A stretch of DNA of 37,323 bases. It comes from Ceratorhiza oryzae-sativae. Its lineage: Eukaryota > Basidiomycota > Agaricomycetes > Cantharellales > Ceratobasidiaceae. The translations under genes were made by a program, and so were the position numbers. Location of the stretch: assembly GCA_030998015.1 (NCBI GenBank), contig JARWMV010000139.1, forward strand, positions 1 through 37,323. The letters run 5' to 3'. Shown piece by piece: positions 12,021-24,500 of this stretch. Position 1 is the first letter of the stretch. The number at the start of each line of letters is the position of its first letter. The notes under the pieces are model-generated. The model saw nothing but the letters and a program-made list of their open reading frames with translations. It had not been told where the DNA came from and did not search any database.

Positions 12021-12419
12021 GAAGATATGGTGGCGCCGACGACTGTTGTTTACCTATATCTGAATGTACTTACGACTGTGACGAATGATCAGTGCTCCTG
12101 TGCACATATTAATCTATTCGCTATCCCGTGTGTTCCTCGTTTATACAAACAAAGTTATATTGTTAGACCAATCTACTCAATACAGGCTGTCGAGTCCGCC
12201 GCTTGCTGCTGCCAGAGCGCGGGAGCTCTGCCGAAAATTGCGGGAACTCCGCCAGAATCTGCGGGAAAAGGTCAGCGGGAATGCCGAATTCCTGCAGACA
12301 TGCCGGGCGGGAGTTGATACGTCGAGGGTGGTTCCGGCGCTGGCTCCCGCGTCCGCGTTGCCGAAAATCGCCGAAAAAAACTCCGGCAAGCGCCAAGTTT
12401 CCGGCGTGCCGGAGTTCCG

Positions 12420-12432
12420 CGTCACATGCTTA
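12420..12432 (-). repeat. Right terminal inverted repeat of hAT element
   Basis: CGTCACATGCTTA, the partner of 9785-9797. Confidence 0.75.
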
Positions 12433-13092
12433 TGGTGATGTTGAATGCCAAGATGCATTGCATTGACTGAAGCCACTTTGTGAACCCTAATGCTCCCAGT
12501 TCTCTGGTCAAGCTTGTTCCTACACATATGTTCTCACCACATGTCCATTTCATAGGTCACTTTTGGTAGGGAGACTGCTTGGTGCAACCGCTGCACTGCC
12601 TCCAGTTTCAGACCTGTTGCTTTCTAGACACCCTCCTTAAAAGGTTGACCCACATGGTTGCTGTCTTCAATACCCCTACTCATTGCTGACCCTATCTCAA
12701 CTCACCATCTAACAGCACTCCTAGAAAGCAATGCAACCTGAGCAGCTTGATTTTTACTCCAACAATCTTAATCATGATCATAGTTATGGCTCCCAGGGTG
12801 ATATCAAACCCACAGGAACTGACCAAAGCAATCAATGAGTAGCTTTCCACTCCAGAGGCCTCATTTGTATTGTTTAGTTTCTGTTTCGTGCTCAATTGGG
12901 ACATCTTTAACACACATCATTGAAATCCCCAGTGAACCCTGTTGCCTATATTTGTCAGTGCTTAAAAGTCAAATCTGAAATCAATGCTTGCTATTTGAAC
13001 CAGTCTGCCTGTGTTGCTATGAGGAGCTTGTCTCCCACATTAGGAATAAGTAAAGGTATTGGAAACTAGGAATCACACTTCTATTACTAAGA
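12433..13092. other. Intergenic, nothing recognised
   Basis: Unique AT-rich sequence between the hAT element and the 3' end of the second Sir2 paralogue. No coding frame longer than 75 codons looks real. It should contain that gene's 3' UTR. Confidence 0.5.
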
Positions 13093-15512
13093 TCATGTAG
13101 TACACTGGTGGATGAGTACCTCAACATAGTACTTCCCAAATCTTTCATGCAAAACACCTTCTAGATTGCTTGAATCAAGCAGCCAGGACCTGCCGCACTG
13201 AGAGCAATGCACAGTCAATTTGAGATCTTTGATCCTCATCAGATTTTGGCTGTTGTGTTTCACCAGCCAAGACTTTTCCCTTGTAGAAGTACCTGAAGGA
13301 TTGCAGAGACAGGTGGATTGGATTGGTGGCAATTGCTTGCCAAGTGGTCGATGCTTGAAATCGCAAGCTAGAAACATTTTGACTGGGTTTTGACTTGTGA
13401 ACACAGCAAGATTTGATCGATTGAATAACTCATTGTTGTGGAGCCAACTGTCTAGAATTGGCTCAGATTGTCTACCCTTGCCAGGATAAAGCGCAACAAG
13501 AGAATCCATCAGGAACAACGCCCAGCTCTTTGTTTGATACCTTGCAAGGCTCATGCTGACAATCATGATGTCAAAGGTTGCCTGGCTGCAGATGTGGTGA
13601 GTCCATGATGCAACTAGAGAAAATGAGAGTGGAATGCACCTTTGGAATACACTATCCAATGACTGAGCTTGTTGGAAGTCCTGTGGCCCATCACTCATGG
13701 AGATCAACACAATCTGGGCTTTGATGCTGCACTTTGCAAGTATCTTCATTGGAGGAATGGAATGGTTCATGTGCTATGGTCATATGAACACCACCCTTGA
13801 TCACTCCTTGGGCTCAATTGGCTTACCTGGGCCAATTTCTGTGCAGGTGATATTCCAAGGTCCAGCACTGTGCCCAGTGAGACAATAGAGTCCATGAGGT
13901 GTACAGTAAGCAGATGGTAGCCACTCCTGAATAGCACCCAATAGGGGATGTAAACAAGAGGCACTGAAGGCTCCGGTGCCTTCACTCACCATGCAGGCAC
14001 CAGCAGGGATAGGTCACTCATGCCAGATAGGATTACTGTGTAGCAGCGGCACTGAAGGTTGTCAGCCTTGATGCTTGACTTGGCTGTCCAGTACACACCT
14101 CCCATGCATATTGTTCAGCAAGTTCAATGAAAGCCAAAGCCATACTCTCTGCCCGACCTTGAGCTGCCCCAGAATGGCATATAAGAACCATGATTGATTT
14201 GTGCTGCTGTCGCACAGAGCTTGAAGATGCTGAAATTTTGCTGGGTTCCACAAGTGTCCCTGGCAGCTTTGCCTGCGTGGAACTGGAAAGCATTTGGTAA
14301 ACTATCCGTGTTACCTGCAGGGTACGTTGGGTTAGCAGCTGGTCACAGTATGCACAGTGGAATAGGCATGGCTATACCTCTGGCCCCATCTTTCGGCTGC
14401 TGCATATCAGATTCATCTAGTGATGCTTGCGGTCATGCAGGAATATTATGCATGGGTTGGGAGTCACCTACTGGTGTCAAAACCCTGCACGCCTCTGCAG
14501 CCCAGGTGTTTATATCACCTTCTATATGCAAGTCGAAGTACCTTGCCCATCGTTTCTGTAGGCGGCTCCCTTGTCCAATGTATATGACAGCACCCTGATG
14601 AGAATGAACTTTGCCAGCTAATGACTGAACTAAGCGTGCAACCCCATCAGTTGCAAGGGATGTCCCAATGACCAGCAACAGTTCCGCTCTACCATCTTGT
14701 ATTTGCTGTTGTTGAAATGTTTGTGTTTTGCTGTCATGATCCCGTGAATCCTGGTTCCAAACCACGTCTGGCAAGAGTATCCCAGGTGGGCGATCTCGGA
14801 AGTTCCATCTGCACTGCCGTGTTGCTGCACTTGCTGAGAAGGGATCAAGCCATGCCATTGCATGCAATTACACAATCACACTCACCTTGCTCCAGGCAGT
14901 CTTGCCGGAAGCATGACGCAATCCCATCTCTCAGCAGCTGGTCATCAACAACTCGAGCATCCCCCTCAGGAGGTCGCCCACACCGATTGCATTTCAGCTC
15001 GTTCCGGCCATGCAACTCAATGACGCACTCTGTCAAATCTGGCTCCCCTCGCTGCAGTATTCCATCTATGTTCAGGGTATAGCATCGAGCAAGCCGCTGG
15101 TGCGAAAAGAGCAGCTGAATGTACAGATGACCTTGAGTGGGGGGTGCATCTCGCGCCATGATCCTCATCTTTGCCAACATGCGCCCGACTGGTGCAAGGG
15201 TCTCTGGTCTACTGAGATTGTGTATGTCAAACAGATCCTTTGCAGCCACCGCCGCCCCAAGTTCTGGTGGCTGGCAATTATATAGGCCTTCTTTGGACCG
15301 GTAATCCTGTGGTTGAAGCATCAGTTTTGTGCAAAGGACAATACACTGGTGCTCACTGGGATGCCGGCCCCTGTGGATATCCCAGCGCCACACACCACAG
15401 TGACCTTCTTAGCATGGCCAATCACAGCTTGAATCTGTTTATACGCCTCCTGATGAGTATCATCGTTCAGTTGTAGAACTGGGATTGACTGGTGTTGTGT
15501 GGGGTGGTCCAT
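13093..15512 (-). CDS. Sir2-like / caspase-CHAT-like protein, second paralogue; middle exons unresolved
   Basis: The first three exons join cleanly: 15512-15357, 15306-14886 and 14833-14468. They give a canonical Sir2 domain: VVCGAGISTGAGIP (39-52), DYRS (53-56), TLNIDG, ELHG with the catalytic His (H151), four zinc-type Cys (158, 161, 184, 189) and LLLVIGTSL. Downstream, MVLICHSGAAQG (His codon near 14175) and GAFSASCLHPLL (Cys near 13955) align with the His-Gly and CCGHPLL motifs of the gene at 717. The last exon (start about 13665) carries HRPLGKQLP and the CSQCGRSWLLD end typical of the family. Between 14468 and 13665 I could not find a set of introns that keeps one frame, and the PHD/ADD finger of the other members is not visible. 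The gene may be decaying there, or it may have unusual introns. Confidence 0.65.
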
Positions 15513-16448
15513 GTCTCTGACACTGTTGGAGCGATGCAGAATTCAGTTGGTTCATGTACGAACTGATGTCCACTGCTGGTTTGTAATTCAACATGAAACA
15601 AGCAACAGGGCTTTGCTGTGATGTACGTTACAACCAGCAACATGTGGAACATCCAGGTGTTAACCCCTGACATGACTGACAGGTATCCCATGCTCCTAGC
15701 CACCGAAGTTCAAAATTTCTACGCCAGAGAGGCACACAATCACTGAATACCAGCCTAGTGCCAGCCTAGTCCATGATCAGATTTCGGTCTGCATGGTCAG
15801 CAGAGTAGCCACTGCCTTGGACAAAGGGGCAATAATCAGTGTATAGCAACAGAAGCATGTGGCACTGGCAGTGCTTGGGGCTTCTAGTGCTGGTTTATGA
15901 TTCATCTCACCAACATTACATATACCCCACCTTTGTGCAATATGCACCCACAACTCTCCGGGCGTCAATTGATCAACACAAAGGACTTAAGGCAATGTGG
16001 AACGCATGGTAGATGGCATATATTTATAGCTAGGTGCCTGAGAGGATAACCAAGGGCGAGGGAACAAGCCTTATGCTGGCCGGGCGCTGATGCACCAATG
16101 GTCACACAGTCCTGTGGTTTCCATCTCAACATTCTCAATGTCGTGGAAACCCGCTGCCGGGATAATGTCAGTAACTTAGCACAGTGATCGGCACTACACC
16201 ATAATGAGGAAGACCGCTGTCCGGTGAAGCAGCTCCCGGTGGTGTTCGGGGTCACACTCCAGCGACCATACCAATTTTGTTGGAGGTAGATACTGTGGGG
16301 CCAGGCATGCAGAGCTTGCAGCAAATAGAGAAATGAAACAAGGTTGCTCGTGAGCAGGGGAGCCCTGTTCTCCCTAACCTGACCTGAAGTGTCAGCACAT
16401 CTCAGACTTTTTTTGACCACCCTTCTTCGCTCTCTCGCCTTATCGAAC
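15513..16448. promoter_or_regulatory. Bidirectional intergenic region
   Basis: About 940 bp separates the divergent starts of the Sir2 paralogue (15512, -) and the 884-aa gene (16449, +), so both promoters should lie here. A CCCTAACCTGACCTGA motif at 16371-16386 resembles the satellite anchor of 7380-9718. No specific factor site is claimed. Confidence 0.35.
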
Positions 16449-19263
16449 ATGGAAGGCGAGCTTGGTATGCAGCACGATCTCCGCAAAGCAATTGACAAGA
16501 ATTTGCCTGTTCCTACTGCCTGCTCCTTGGCGGAGTGGTCTGAAGAATGGTTGAGAATGGACAAATTTAATGACCGCGAGGCTCGTGATCGGTTCGCACT
16601 TACTGGGCATTATGTTCAAACATCTACTGGCGCACCGACACGCTCACAGATCACGTTTGAGGGTGATCGGATTCAACCAGACATCCAGCCCACAATGCTG
16701 AACGACGTAGACTCTGTCATTGGTATTGCACACGACCGCCTGCCATTCATGGCCAATGTGGACCTCAAATATTTTATGCTCCAGGACCATCGACAGACAC
16801 TCAATTCCCCACTCCATATACCACCCATTGAAATTGACGATCAGTATGGTACCTTGGTGAGTAATATCTAGTGACTGGCACATAGAGCCAATCTCACCAA
16901 GTCAAAGAGTGTGCATCCTCACAAGGTGCCAAACGCTCGCTTTTTAGAAGGAGACAATCACCTGCAGGTCCGAATTGCATTCCCCAGGCTGAAACGGGAC
17001 ACTGCAACATCAAACACCCTGACCAAGTTTGAACATGAACAATTCTATGACCTGGCTGCTGGCCCAGCAGGTGCAGCAGAAGTTCCATTGCAGCTGTCCG
17101 GCGTCTGGCCGCCAACCTGGGGCAACGAAAAATTCAGAGCTGAGGATGAACGGAATACACGAGAGGCTGGCGAGGAAGGAACAACGGCCCGAGGCAAACG
17201 CCTTCAACAGACTGAGTGGATTATTCATTCACAGTATATAAACCCGTGGATCTGCCGGATACGTGAACTAGTCGACGCACTACCGGAACTTGAGTGGGCG
17301 CACTCGTTTTTCTTCATCATTCAGATGCGAGGACTCAAAACAATCTCCAAGAGCATGCATTCTCCTCCTGAAGTGGCCCCGATGCTGGATGGTAAGTCAA
17401 GGTCAACCTTCAGTCCCTGGGGATGTTGAATGTGTTAACTCTCCTACCACATTCACAGGGGAAGAGGGTTGTTTGGACCCTGAGAGCCCACGAGTTATAG
17501 CAGTGGAGACCATCCTGAAGGTCTTTGATACAAATGAGTTTGCCCATGACCATTGGTTTCTGGATATTGGTATGAATATCCGAATTCCATGCCCTGAAGG
17601 CGGGTCCTTGTGTCCTTTGCCTGCCGTCGCTGCTCATGCGGCAATCCTATCTCACCTGCTTGGACTGGATATTGATACCTGCACTGAGTGGGTGGAGCAG
17701 GGTGGCCACCACTACCAGAGGGATGAGCTTGCTGGTTTGAAAGCACTGGCTGGCTTCCGTTTCCAAGTTCCAAGCGACCTGGACCTTGGCATATACTATA
17801 TCCAACTTTATACTAGTGATAAGGTTTTGGTCTATAACCTCAATATGCCACATCATTCGAAACGGGTAACAAGTTGGCAAGCCCTTGAAGCATTTGACAA
17901 GTGGCGAGAATATCACTTTCAGCCTCTCTTGAAAGTCTTCCAGGACGCAGCTAGATCGCACGAGATGTACTTGCGGCTGGAAGTACGGGTCGAGTACCAT
18001 CAATACCCTTTTGCACTTCTCCGAATTCCCAACAACCTGCTCGCCTCATGGATGTATGCTGTTGAGCCCCATGTGTTTTGGTAAGCATGTTCTCTATTGC
18101 GTTCACCCACCAGCTGATGATTTAGAAGGGGTTGGAAATACCGGCGTCTGACTTCGATTTATTCTGTGTTGCGCCGTTGGATCGATGCAAGGTCATCAGT
18201 TACTCTGGAGAGCATACCCCAACATATGTCTCTCTTTGTTTCTCTCATCTGGATGGCAAATGGTCTTGTCAATCGGCCAGACGAGGGCGGCACATGGAAT
18301 GAGGTACGCGATGCATCCAGTGTGCATGCCATCAACAGGAACGGATCCCTTGTTCCCATTTGGCCACTCAGGGCGCACTTCCTGCATTCACTCAAGTTCA
18401 AACAGGGCAAGCCGCCAAGCATGTCTGGCAATCGAACAATATCGATGAAAACACTGCTTTACGTTTGTTCCCAGAAACTCCCAGCAATCACCGAAAGTGG
18501 ACTCCATGACATGATTGTTAACCACACCACCCAGGAGCCTGATGATATGCAAGTCGATGCTCCAGTCGCAGACTTGCAGCAGGCACGCCTAACTTACCAC
18601 AAAACCGGTACGAACAAGAAGGCACGTGTTGCAACTCGCAGTCGAATACGGCTACCCAACCTCTTCACGGAGACACTTCCAGCTCTCCCACAAGATGACA
18701 AGGATGAATCGGAGTCTGAGGACTATGAGGAGCGCTCACAGGGGACTACGCTCAGTCAGCTGGTGACCGATGTGCTGTGTGATCTGCCGATTCAGATCTT
18801 TGAAAAGGCGCCAGTGGCCAAGGGTGGCCTCGCTTGGTGCACGATACCACGTGGATCAGCAGACGTCAAGCCAGATGCTTTCCAGAATATGGAGTTTCTC
18901 GCATTGGCTTTTCCTTCCCGCATTGTGTTCCCCGTTGATGGTAAACGTTGGGAGGAGACCGTTGCAGCTCTCCTCCCTACCATCACTGAGTCAAAGAAGG
19001 ATTCGACTGGTGGGGAGCAGGGTCTGCACTGTCTTGCAGCTCGTGCTGACTTTGTGTCCATCCAAAGGAAGGTCCCAACTGACTCTCAAGCAAAGGTTGT
19101 CCAGGTTGCCAGGGATTATGTTGATGAGAAATGGGTCTGGCTACCCTATGGCAAACCTAAAACACGCATTTGGGCCACAGGAAAGGCTGCGGTGAGAGGT
19201 TCATCTGCATTTGGGCCATTTGAAGGAGGGCCGTGGATTGTTCTGAATCCCAATACTACTTAA
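16449..19263 (+). CDS. Conserved-looking unknown protein, 884 aa, first gene of the SNF2 block
   Basis: Four exons join in phase: 16449-16856, 16902-17391, 17459-18080, 18129-19263, with introns of 45, 67 and 48 bp. The start is the ATG at 16449; the open frame extends back only to a GTG. No domain is recognised. The first 500 residues look globular (LDIGMNIRIPCPEG, LLGLDIDTCTEW). The region coded at about 18130-18500 is compact and Trp/Arg-rich (WGWKYRRL, VLRRWIDARSSV). An acidic linker follows at 18694-18732 (DDKDESESEDYEE), then a C-terminal domain of about 180 residues. No signal peptide or membrane segment is seen. With a SNF2-like ATPase and a basic nuclear-type protein on the same strand, a nuclear role is plausible but unproven. 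Confidence 0.8.
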
Positions 19264-19937
19264 CACTTGATATGTCTTATTTTATACCTGTAATCTCCTG
19301 CTCTTTATATCTTCTTCAAGTAGTTTTATCACAAATTTGTTGGTGTATAAACCTTCTTCAATACCTGGATTGCACCATGCGCTCTGTTGGTACACATTGG
19401 TAAAGCCTTTCAATAATCTCTCACAGAGACACATGAATTAATTGGGTCACCAATCACTGTTTGGAAGCCAAATTCTGTTCGGCCACATTGCTGAGGGGTG
19501 CTCACTGGTGTCTGAGCAGGTGAGCTGATTGGCCCTGCAGGCTGGTGCAAGCCACAGGCCATATTTCCAGAACCATCAAAGCATAGAACCTCATCTCAGC
19601 CTATGCGTTTCATGTCAGGCCACCCTCCCCAAGAGATTTTGGAGTGCTTGAGATGCACTGCTTTGTAAAATGTCCAGTTATATGGAACAATTCTCATGCT
19701 CACTGCTGGTAGGCCTTACATTCAACTTCTCCCATATGCAGCAAGCCAATGTAAATTTCCGGCATCTCCAATGACACTGGGGATTCAGGTTGATTGGTAC
19801 TCACCGTTAGTTTGAACAGTTCTCGCCAGATCACATGATGCCCCAACTGAATGCCAGTTATCCTTTTTGACATTAATAGCCAATGCTTAAGCGCTGCCCC
19901 TCCATGCTTCCCGAGAGTGGGGTTGGCTGACCCACTG
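19264..19937. other. Intergenic, nothing recognised
   Basis: Unique sequence downstream of the 884-aa gene, without coding frames. It ends at the target site of the hAT copy that follows. Confidence 0.5.
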
Positions 19938-19945
19938 GTCGCGAC
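19938..19945. repeat. Left 8-bp target-site duplication (GTCGCGAC)
   Basis: Identical to 21121-21128, on the other side of the hAT copy. Eight bases is the hAT superfamily length. The duplicated site is itself palindromic. Confidence 0.9.
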
Positions 19946-21120
19946 TAGGGATTAAAATGGATAGCGAGAAGTTGGATGAGCCTGGGTAATTACCCACGGG
20001 AAACTACTCGGAGAGCCTTGGCTGGTGCCGGAAACCGAATGGAATATATGACGCGGGTATGCTAGGCGTGGGAGCAAACCTGGGTGAGCACACGGGTGCC
20101 AAGCGCTGGGATTATGAGCGGCACTCGCTGTTTGTACATTTTACAGTAAAAAGTATATTTTCAACTGAGCAGCAATGATGTCCTATATGCGCGTCATATG
20201 CTCGCCAGAAAAATAGCGCATAATTTTCTTGACTCACCAGTGTATTTTGTGTGTATAAAAGCACAAGCGGGGAGCATTCAAAGTCATCGACATCTTTTCG
20301 ACATGTCTACGACTGAACCCCACTCTGAACTGCCCTCTGTTACCCATTCTGCTCCAGACGAGCCGTTCGTCGGCGTCTGAAGCGTTGTAAAGGTCTCAGC
20401 GCAATGAGCAATGCTGAAGTCTGGGACAAAACCGACTCAAACATCTCAGGTACATCTTTCATCCATCGATGCTTGATGGCTTTAGTGCTGAGCCTTTTAT
20501 TTTTAGGGCAGTATTTGGACCCAGCGCCACACTTCGACCTCGTCGCCGCCAATCCATCTTGAATGCGACTCAATCCAGGAGTATCTTGAGACTCCGGTTG
20601 CATCCTCTTACGTCATCTCACAATACGGCGGGGTGCTTTCTTACTGGGACTCCAAGCTGGAGTGTCGCCCTTATGTTGCCGCCTGGCTCTGGATCTATTG
20701 ACTGTACCCGGTAAGTTCATTTGCACTCTCTGGTTAAGTATCCTAGAAATGACATGCACCTCAGCTTCGTCGGTTGACGCTGAGCATGCGTTCTTGGGGG
20801 GTCTGTTGATGATGAACCACCTCCAGCGCCGTATGTCATCGCGCATATTCCGAGCTCAGATGGCCGTTGGATCATGGTATGGCACCCCCTTGCTCCCAGA
20901 GCTTGACAACGTCGCCCAAATTATTGAGTCTCACATGTAAATAAAAAAATATATTTTGTCGAAATACAAGTATGGTCTTCCTGGATGACACCCGTGTTTA
21001 TCACCCACGCAGAGAGTCTTCTGGGTAGTTGGTGGCTGTGCGAACCAGGCTGCACCCGACCCGTCTTTGCACCCATGGGATTACCCACGTGGCAACCCAG
21101 GCCACCCGTTTTGATCCCTA
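19946..21120 (+). mobile_element. Non-autonomous hAT element, 1175 bp, with TIRs and 8-bp TSD
   Basis: The ends are TAGGGATTAAAATGG (19946-19960) and CCGTTTTGATCCCTA (21106-21120), imperfect 15-bp inverted repeats with 13 of 15 matching, flanked by the duplication GTCGCGAC. Both subterminal regions carry repeated ACCCACG/CGTGGGT-type motifs (near 19990 and 21000-21090). Inside are a start fragment and the C-terminal end of a hAT transposase with the middle removed, so it can move only with help from another copy. It inserted between the 884-aa gene and the SNF2 gene. Confidence 0.92.
20302..20940 (+). pseudogene. Internally deleted hAT transposase
   Basis: A short N-terminal frame (MSTTEPHSELPSVTHSAPDE, from 20302) stops early. 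Sequence from about 20570 resembles the end of fungal hAT transposases: DSIQEYLETPVASSYVISQY, then after a frame break SVDAEHAFLGG, MNHLQRRMSS and VGSWYGTPLLPELD, ending at 20940. The SVDAE.AF...G motif is the hAT dimerisation domain. Stops and frame breaks, and loss of the RNase H-like core, make it inactive. Confidence 0.8.
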
Positions 21121-21128
21121 GTCGCGAC
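21121..21128. repeat. Right 8-bp target-site duplication (GTCGCGAC)
   Basis: Exact copy of 19938-19945. Confidence 0.9.
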
Positions 21129-21569
21129 TGATCACCTTACTGCTCCCGCATTGCAAATTAGAACTCTTGCGGTTCTCGGGGTCCTTGCTGCCATGCAGAT
21201 TTCGTGTTTCATCTAGCCTGCACCCAGGATGGTATTTGATTGAGTGATTGCGGGTCCCTGAGTGTCCGGCATCGGCGCCAAGATGCAAAAATGATGGACG
21301 AGTGAAGGCAGCCACTACACCACTTTGAAGTTAGGACAAAGCACACGCCTATTCTCCTAGGTTACTGAGTGCAAACCAACAGGATGTACCAAACATGGGG
21401 GACAATCAGCTGATCGGACCGACCGCCATTCAATATGATTGAACAACAAGCGGGCTATGCTCAACCTCTTCCCAAATTCAACAACCACGTAACATTGACT
21501 TTTCCATCACAGTAAGCTCCAGCCGTTGGCAAGAATTGGGTGTTCTGACTGTGGTGTAAAGCTCTCAGC
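21129..21569. promoter_or_regulatory. Upstream region of the SNF2-like gene
   Basis: About 440 bp between the hAT target site and the SNF2-like start. It presumably holds that gene's promoter; the hAT insertion lies immediately upstream. No specific motif is claimed. Confidence 0.3.
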
Positions 21570-24500
21570 ATGCCTTTGGGTCCTTTAGCTCGCTGCCTCC
21601 TACCCATGTTGGCAAGAGTTCCCTTGGATTCCGCTGATCCATTCCTGCATGAGCCATTCACGTTCCCCGTATTCAGAGTGAATATGCTTCTTGCCCCGGT
21701 AGCAGGGAACGATATGAGCGACATGTTTGAAGAGGAGGTAATCGACGTTGAGCAGGATACCCCAGTTGGAGAATTAGTTGAGCTCGGAGCTGGCTTTGCG
21801 CTAAACTCAGCTGCTCGGGGTGCGTTTGGGAAGGAGAACAACGAAATTACGGAGGGACTCCTGCTGCTGGCCAATTCATTTTATTGTGCATTGTGGGTCA
21901 AGGTCAAGCAGTACCGTGAACTTGGGCACAATACCTCCTATGCCTTGGCGCGAGTCGACCTCTTGTCTGCGAAAGCAGCACGCACAAACACTGGAAAGGA
22001 TGGTGGCTGGAACGACTACCGGAAACTGCTTCTCATATTGCTCAACCGGCCGGGTGGAATTATTGACCAAGTGACGGATGTCATGAGAGCGCACCGTGCG
22101 ATTCCTACAGAGCGGTGGATAGATGCGCAGCACGAAAACAGAGTGAGCAGTGCTGTGGAAATGCAACTTGATCTGTTGATCTCATTCACGTCTTGCGCTG
22201 TAGCGGAGGGTGGATGGGCCTCCTTTGGATGAGTACGATGTGTCTGTTCCATCAGGTGGCCCATATACCAGCTCCATTGCACTGCAAAATGAGGTTGCAG
22301 AGGTTGTGTTTGGCCCAGAGGTTGTGAACGGCAATGGATCTGTTGATAGCTTATACAGAAGTGTGGTTCAGATAATGATAGGCCGCGTATGGGAGTGTCT
22401 ACACAAAAAGCTTGTACGGAGCGTCAAGCGGACCAAAGAACTCCGGGCCAGCTTGGACCAGCTGATTGATGGTTAGTATCTCGGAACTTGACCGGTCAAT
22501 TTCACTCATCTTTTGGATGAACAGACGCAAAGGAACAATTGACGCTCGCCAATCTTCAAGCTGCACTCCGAAAGTTGAATGAGTGGCGAAAACACTGGAA
22601 GCTCACCTTTGACACTGAGGATCTGGAGTTTACATCTTGTGAAGAGGAACTAGCTGGGCTGTTCAAGTTGTTTGGTGCTGCTATGGAACTCCCTTCCAAA
22701 GGTGAGTTATATATGCGACTGGATTTGTATTGGAAACTGATGTGGAGGTCAGGCGGGTATAGAAACCCCAGAGCGCGTCATCCCACACTTCAGCATTCAA
22801 AGTCTTCAAAACAGAAACAGCCGTATGCAGTCTTGCCGACCGAGAGTGAGGTAGCAGAAGCCAGCGAGCATTGGGCCGACTATCTGCAGGCACTCCAAGA
22901 CGAGCTACATTCTCCGATTCCGACCCGCCCAACGCGCAACCGAGTGGAGCTGTTGGAGGGGAGCGGCGATGTCGGGATGGGAGCCTATGATGGCAAGGAA
23001 GCGTCAGACATCTGGGTCACCCTGGGGCTTCCTGGCGCTACGCAATTTCCGTTTGCACACCCAGGGGATGAGAGCAAGAAGCCTGTGGAACCGATGAGAC
23101 ATCAGATTGCAGGGACAGCAGCGATCTTGTCTCGGGCTTTCACCAGTGTGCGAACGGAAGGCGCTTCACCCACTCTCCTGTGTGATGATGTTGGGCTTGG
23201 AAAAACCTACCAAATCATAGCGGCGTTCAAGATGATAGCGCATTGGCGTGGTTTGCAAGAGAGGAGTCCAGAGAAGCTTCTGCCTCTCCCCCCTTCGCTG
23301 TCGGTGAGTTCAAGCTGTGATTACATAAAGGCCCCGATGTTGATGGACTCTAGAAAACCATACGCCTTACTTTGCAGGGCTGAACCATATCCCCAATCAA
23401 CCATTTCTGGTTGTGGTACCTCGCACGTTATCCAGTCAATGGCTCAAGGAGATTCCAGAGTTCACCAAGCGAGGGAGCTTCCGTGTGGTGCACTTTTCGT
23501 CTGAGCAACAGAACATCGCTCGGTTTTTCTCTGACCCAAACGGTGACTATTTGAAGGCTGCTGGGGCTGCAGGCCAGCATGCAGGACGTGTATAGTGATC
23601 GCGGATACTTCGGTGGGATGACGTTGTGGTTTGAACACAGATGCTTGATCACTGATACATGTGGGGTGGTCCAGGCAGTTGCAAAGGAGGCAACTCGATG
23701 CTTCAAAGCACCGGTCAAACTGAACACTCGAGCTGGCCAGAGGAACGTAGCCAGAGGGGATATCGACATCTTGGAACCCAGGCCAGATGTTTCACTGCGG
23801 GGTACTATTTGGGAGCAGCAATTTACGATGGTGGCCTATGACGAGTCTCACGATCTCCGCAACTCCTCGATGGTTGCTCTGTCTGCTCAGAGACTGTCGG
23901 AAAACTCTTTGATCCGGGTGGCCAGTACTGCCACGCCAATCTTCACGAGCGCAATGGTAGTGCACCCTGCATACATATATGATAGTGTGCAGGACAGTTG
24001 ATTCTGACGTGGTTTCATCCGACAGGACATCGCTGCCCAAGGACGGATCTTGCGTCAAGTAAATCTCCTTGGCAGCGCTGGCGGGGCCCATTACGATCTC
24101 ATCCTGAAAATGAAAAAGGCTCGAGAGAGGGAGTGGGAGGAAAGATCTTCTGAGCTGGTCGCCGAGGCAATCCGGAAGGAAGCACTCCAAGCTGCCCAGG
24201 AGGCGGACATATCCGACGATCTGGCCCGGCTCAAGGAGGTCACAGCTCAAGTGGAACGAAAGTACAACAGTGACGACCAGGTGAAAATTCTGAAGAGCTC
24301 TTACATCAATGAGCTGGTGATCAAGCTTCTCAGAGAAATCATGCTCCCGCATGTGATCCACCGGACTGGAGATTCCAAAAACCCTGACGGGAGCTCAATC
24401 TTCAATATTCACCCATACAAGTACCGCACTGTCTGGAGTCCTCTGGCTGAGCGTGAGCAAGAAGTACTGGACCAAGTAAATGAAGTACACCAGGAGCATG

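Larger units (their letters stand above)
9785..12432 (+). mobile_element. hAT-superfamily DNA transposon, decayed
   Basis: A perfect 13-bp inverted repeat, TAAGCATGTGACG (9785-9797) and CGTCACATGCTTA (12420-12432), bounds 2.65 kb containing a hAT transposase remnant. Subterminal regions on both sides are dense in GCGGGAA/TTCCCGC motifs in opposite orientation, typical of transposase-binding sites. I find no matching 8-bp target duplication. The outermost TA could be a 2-bp duplication, or the flanks have diverged. The element sits about 70 bp right of the satellite array. Confidence 0.7.
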
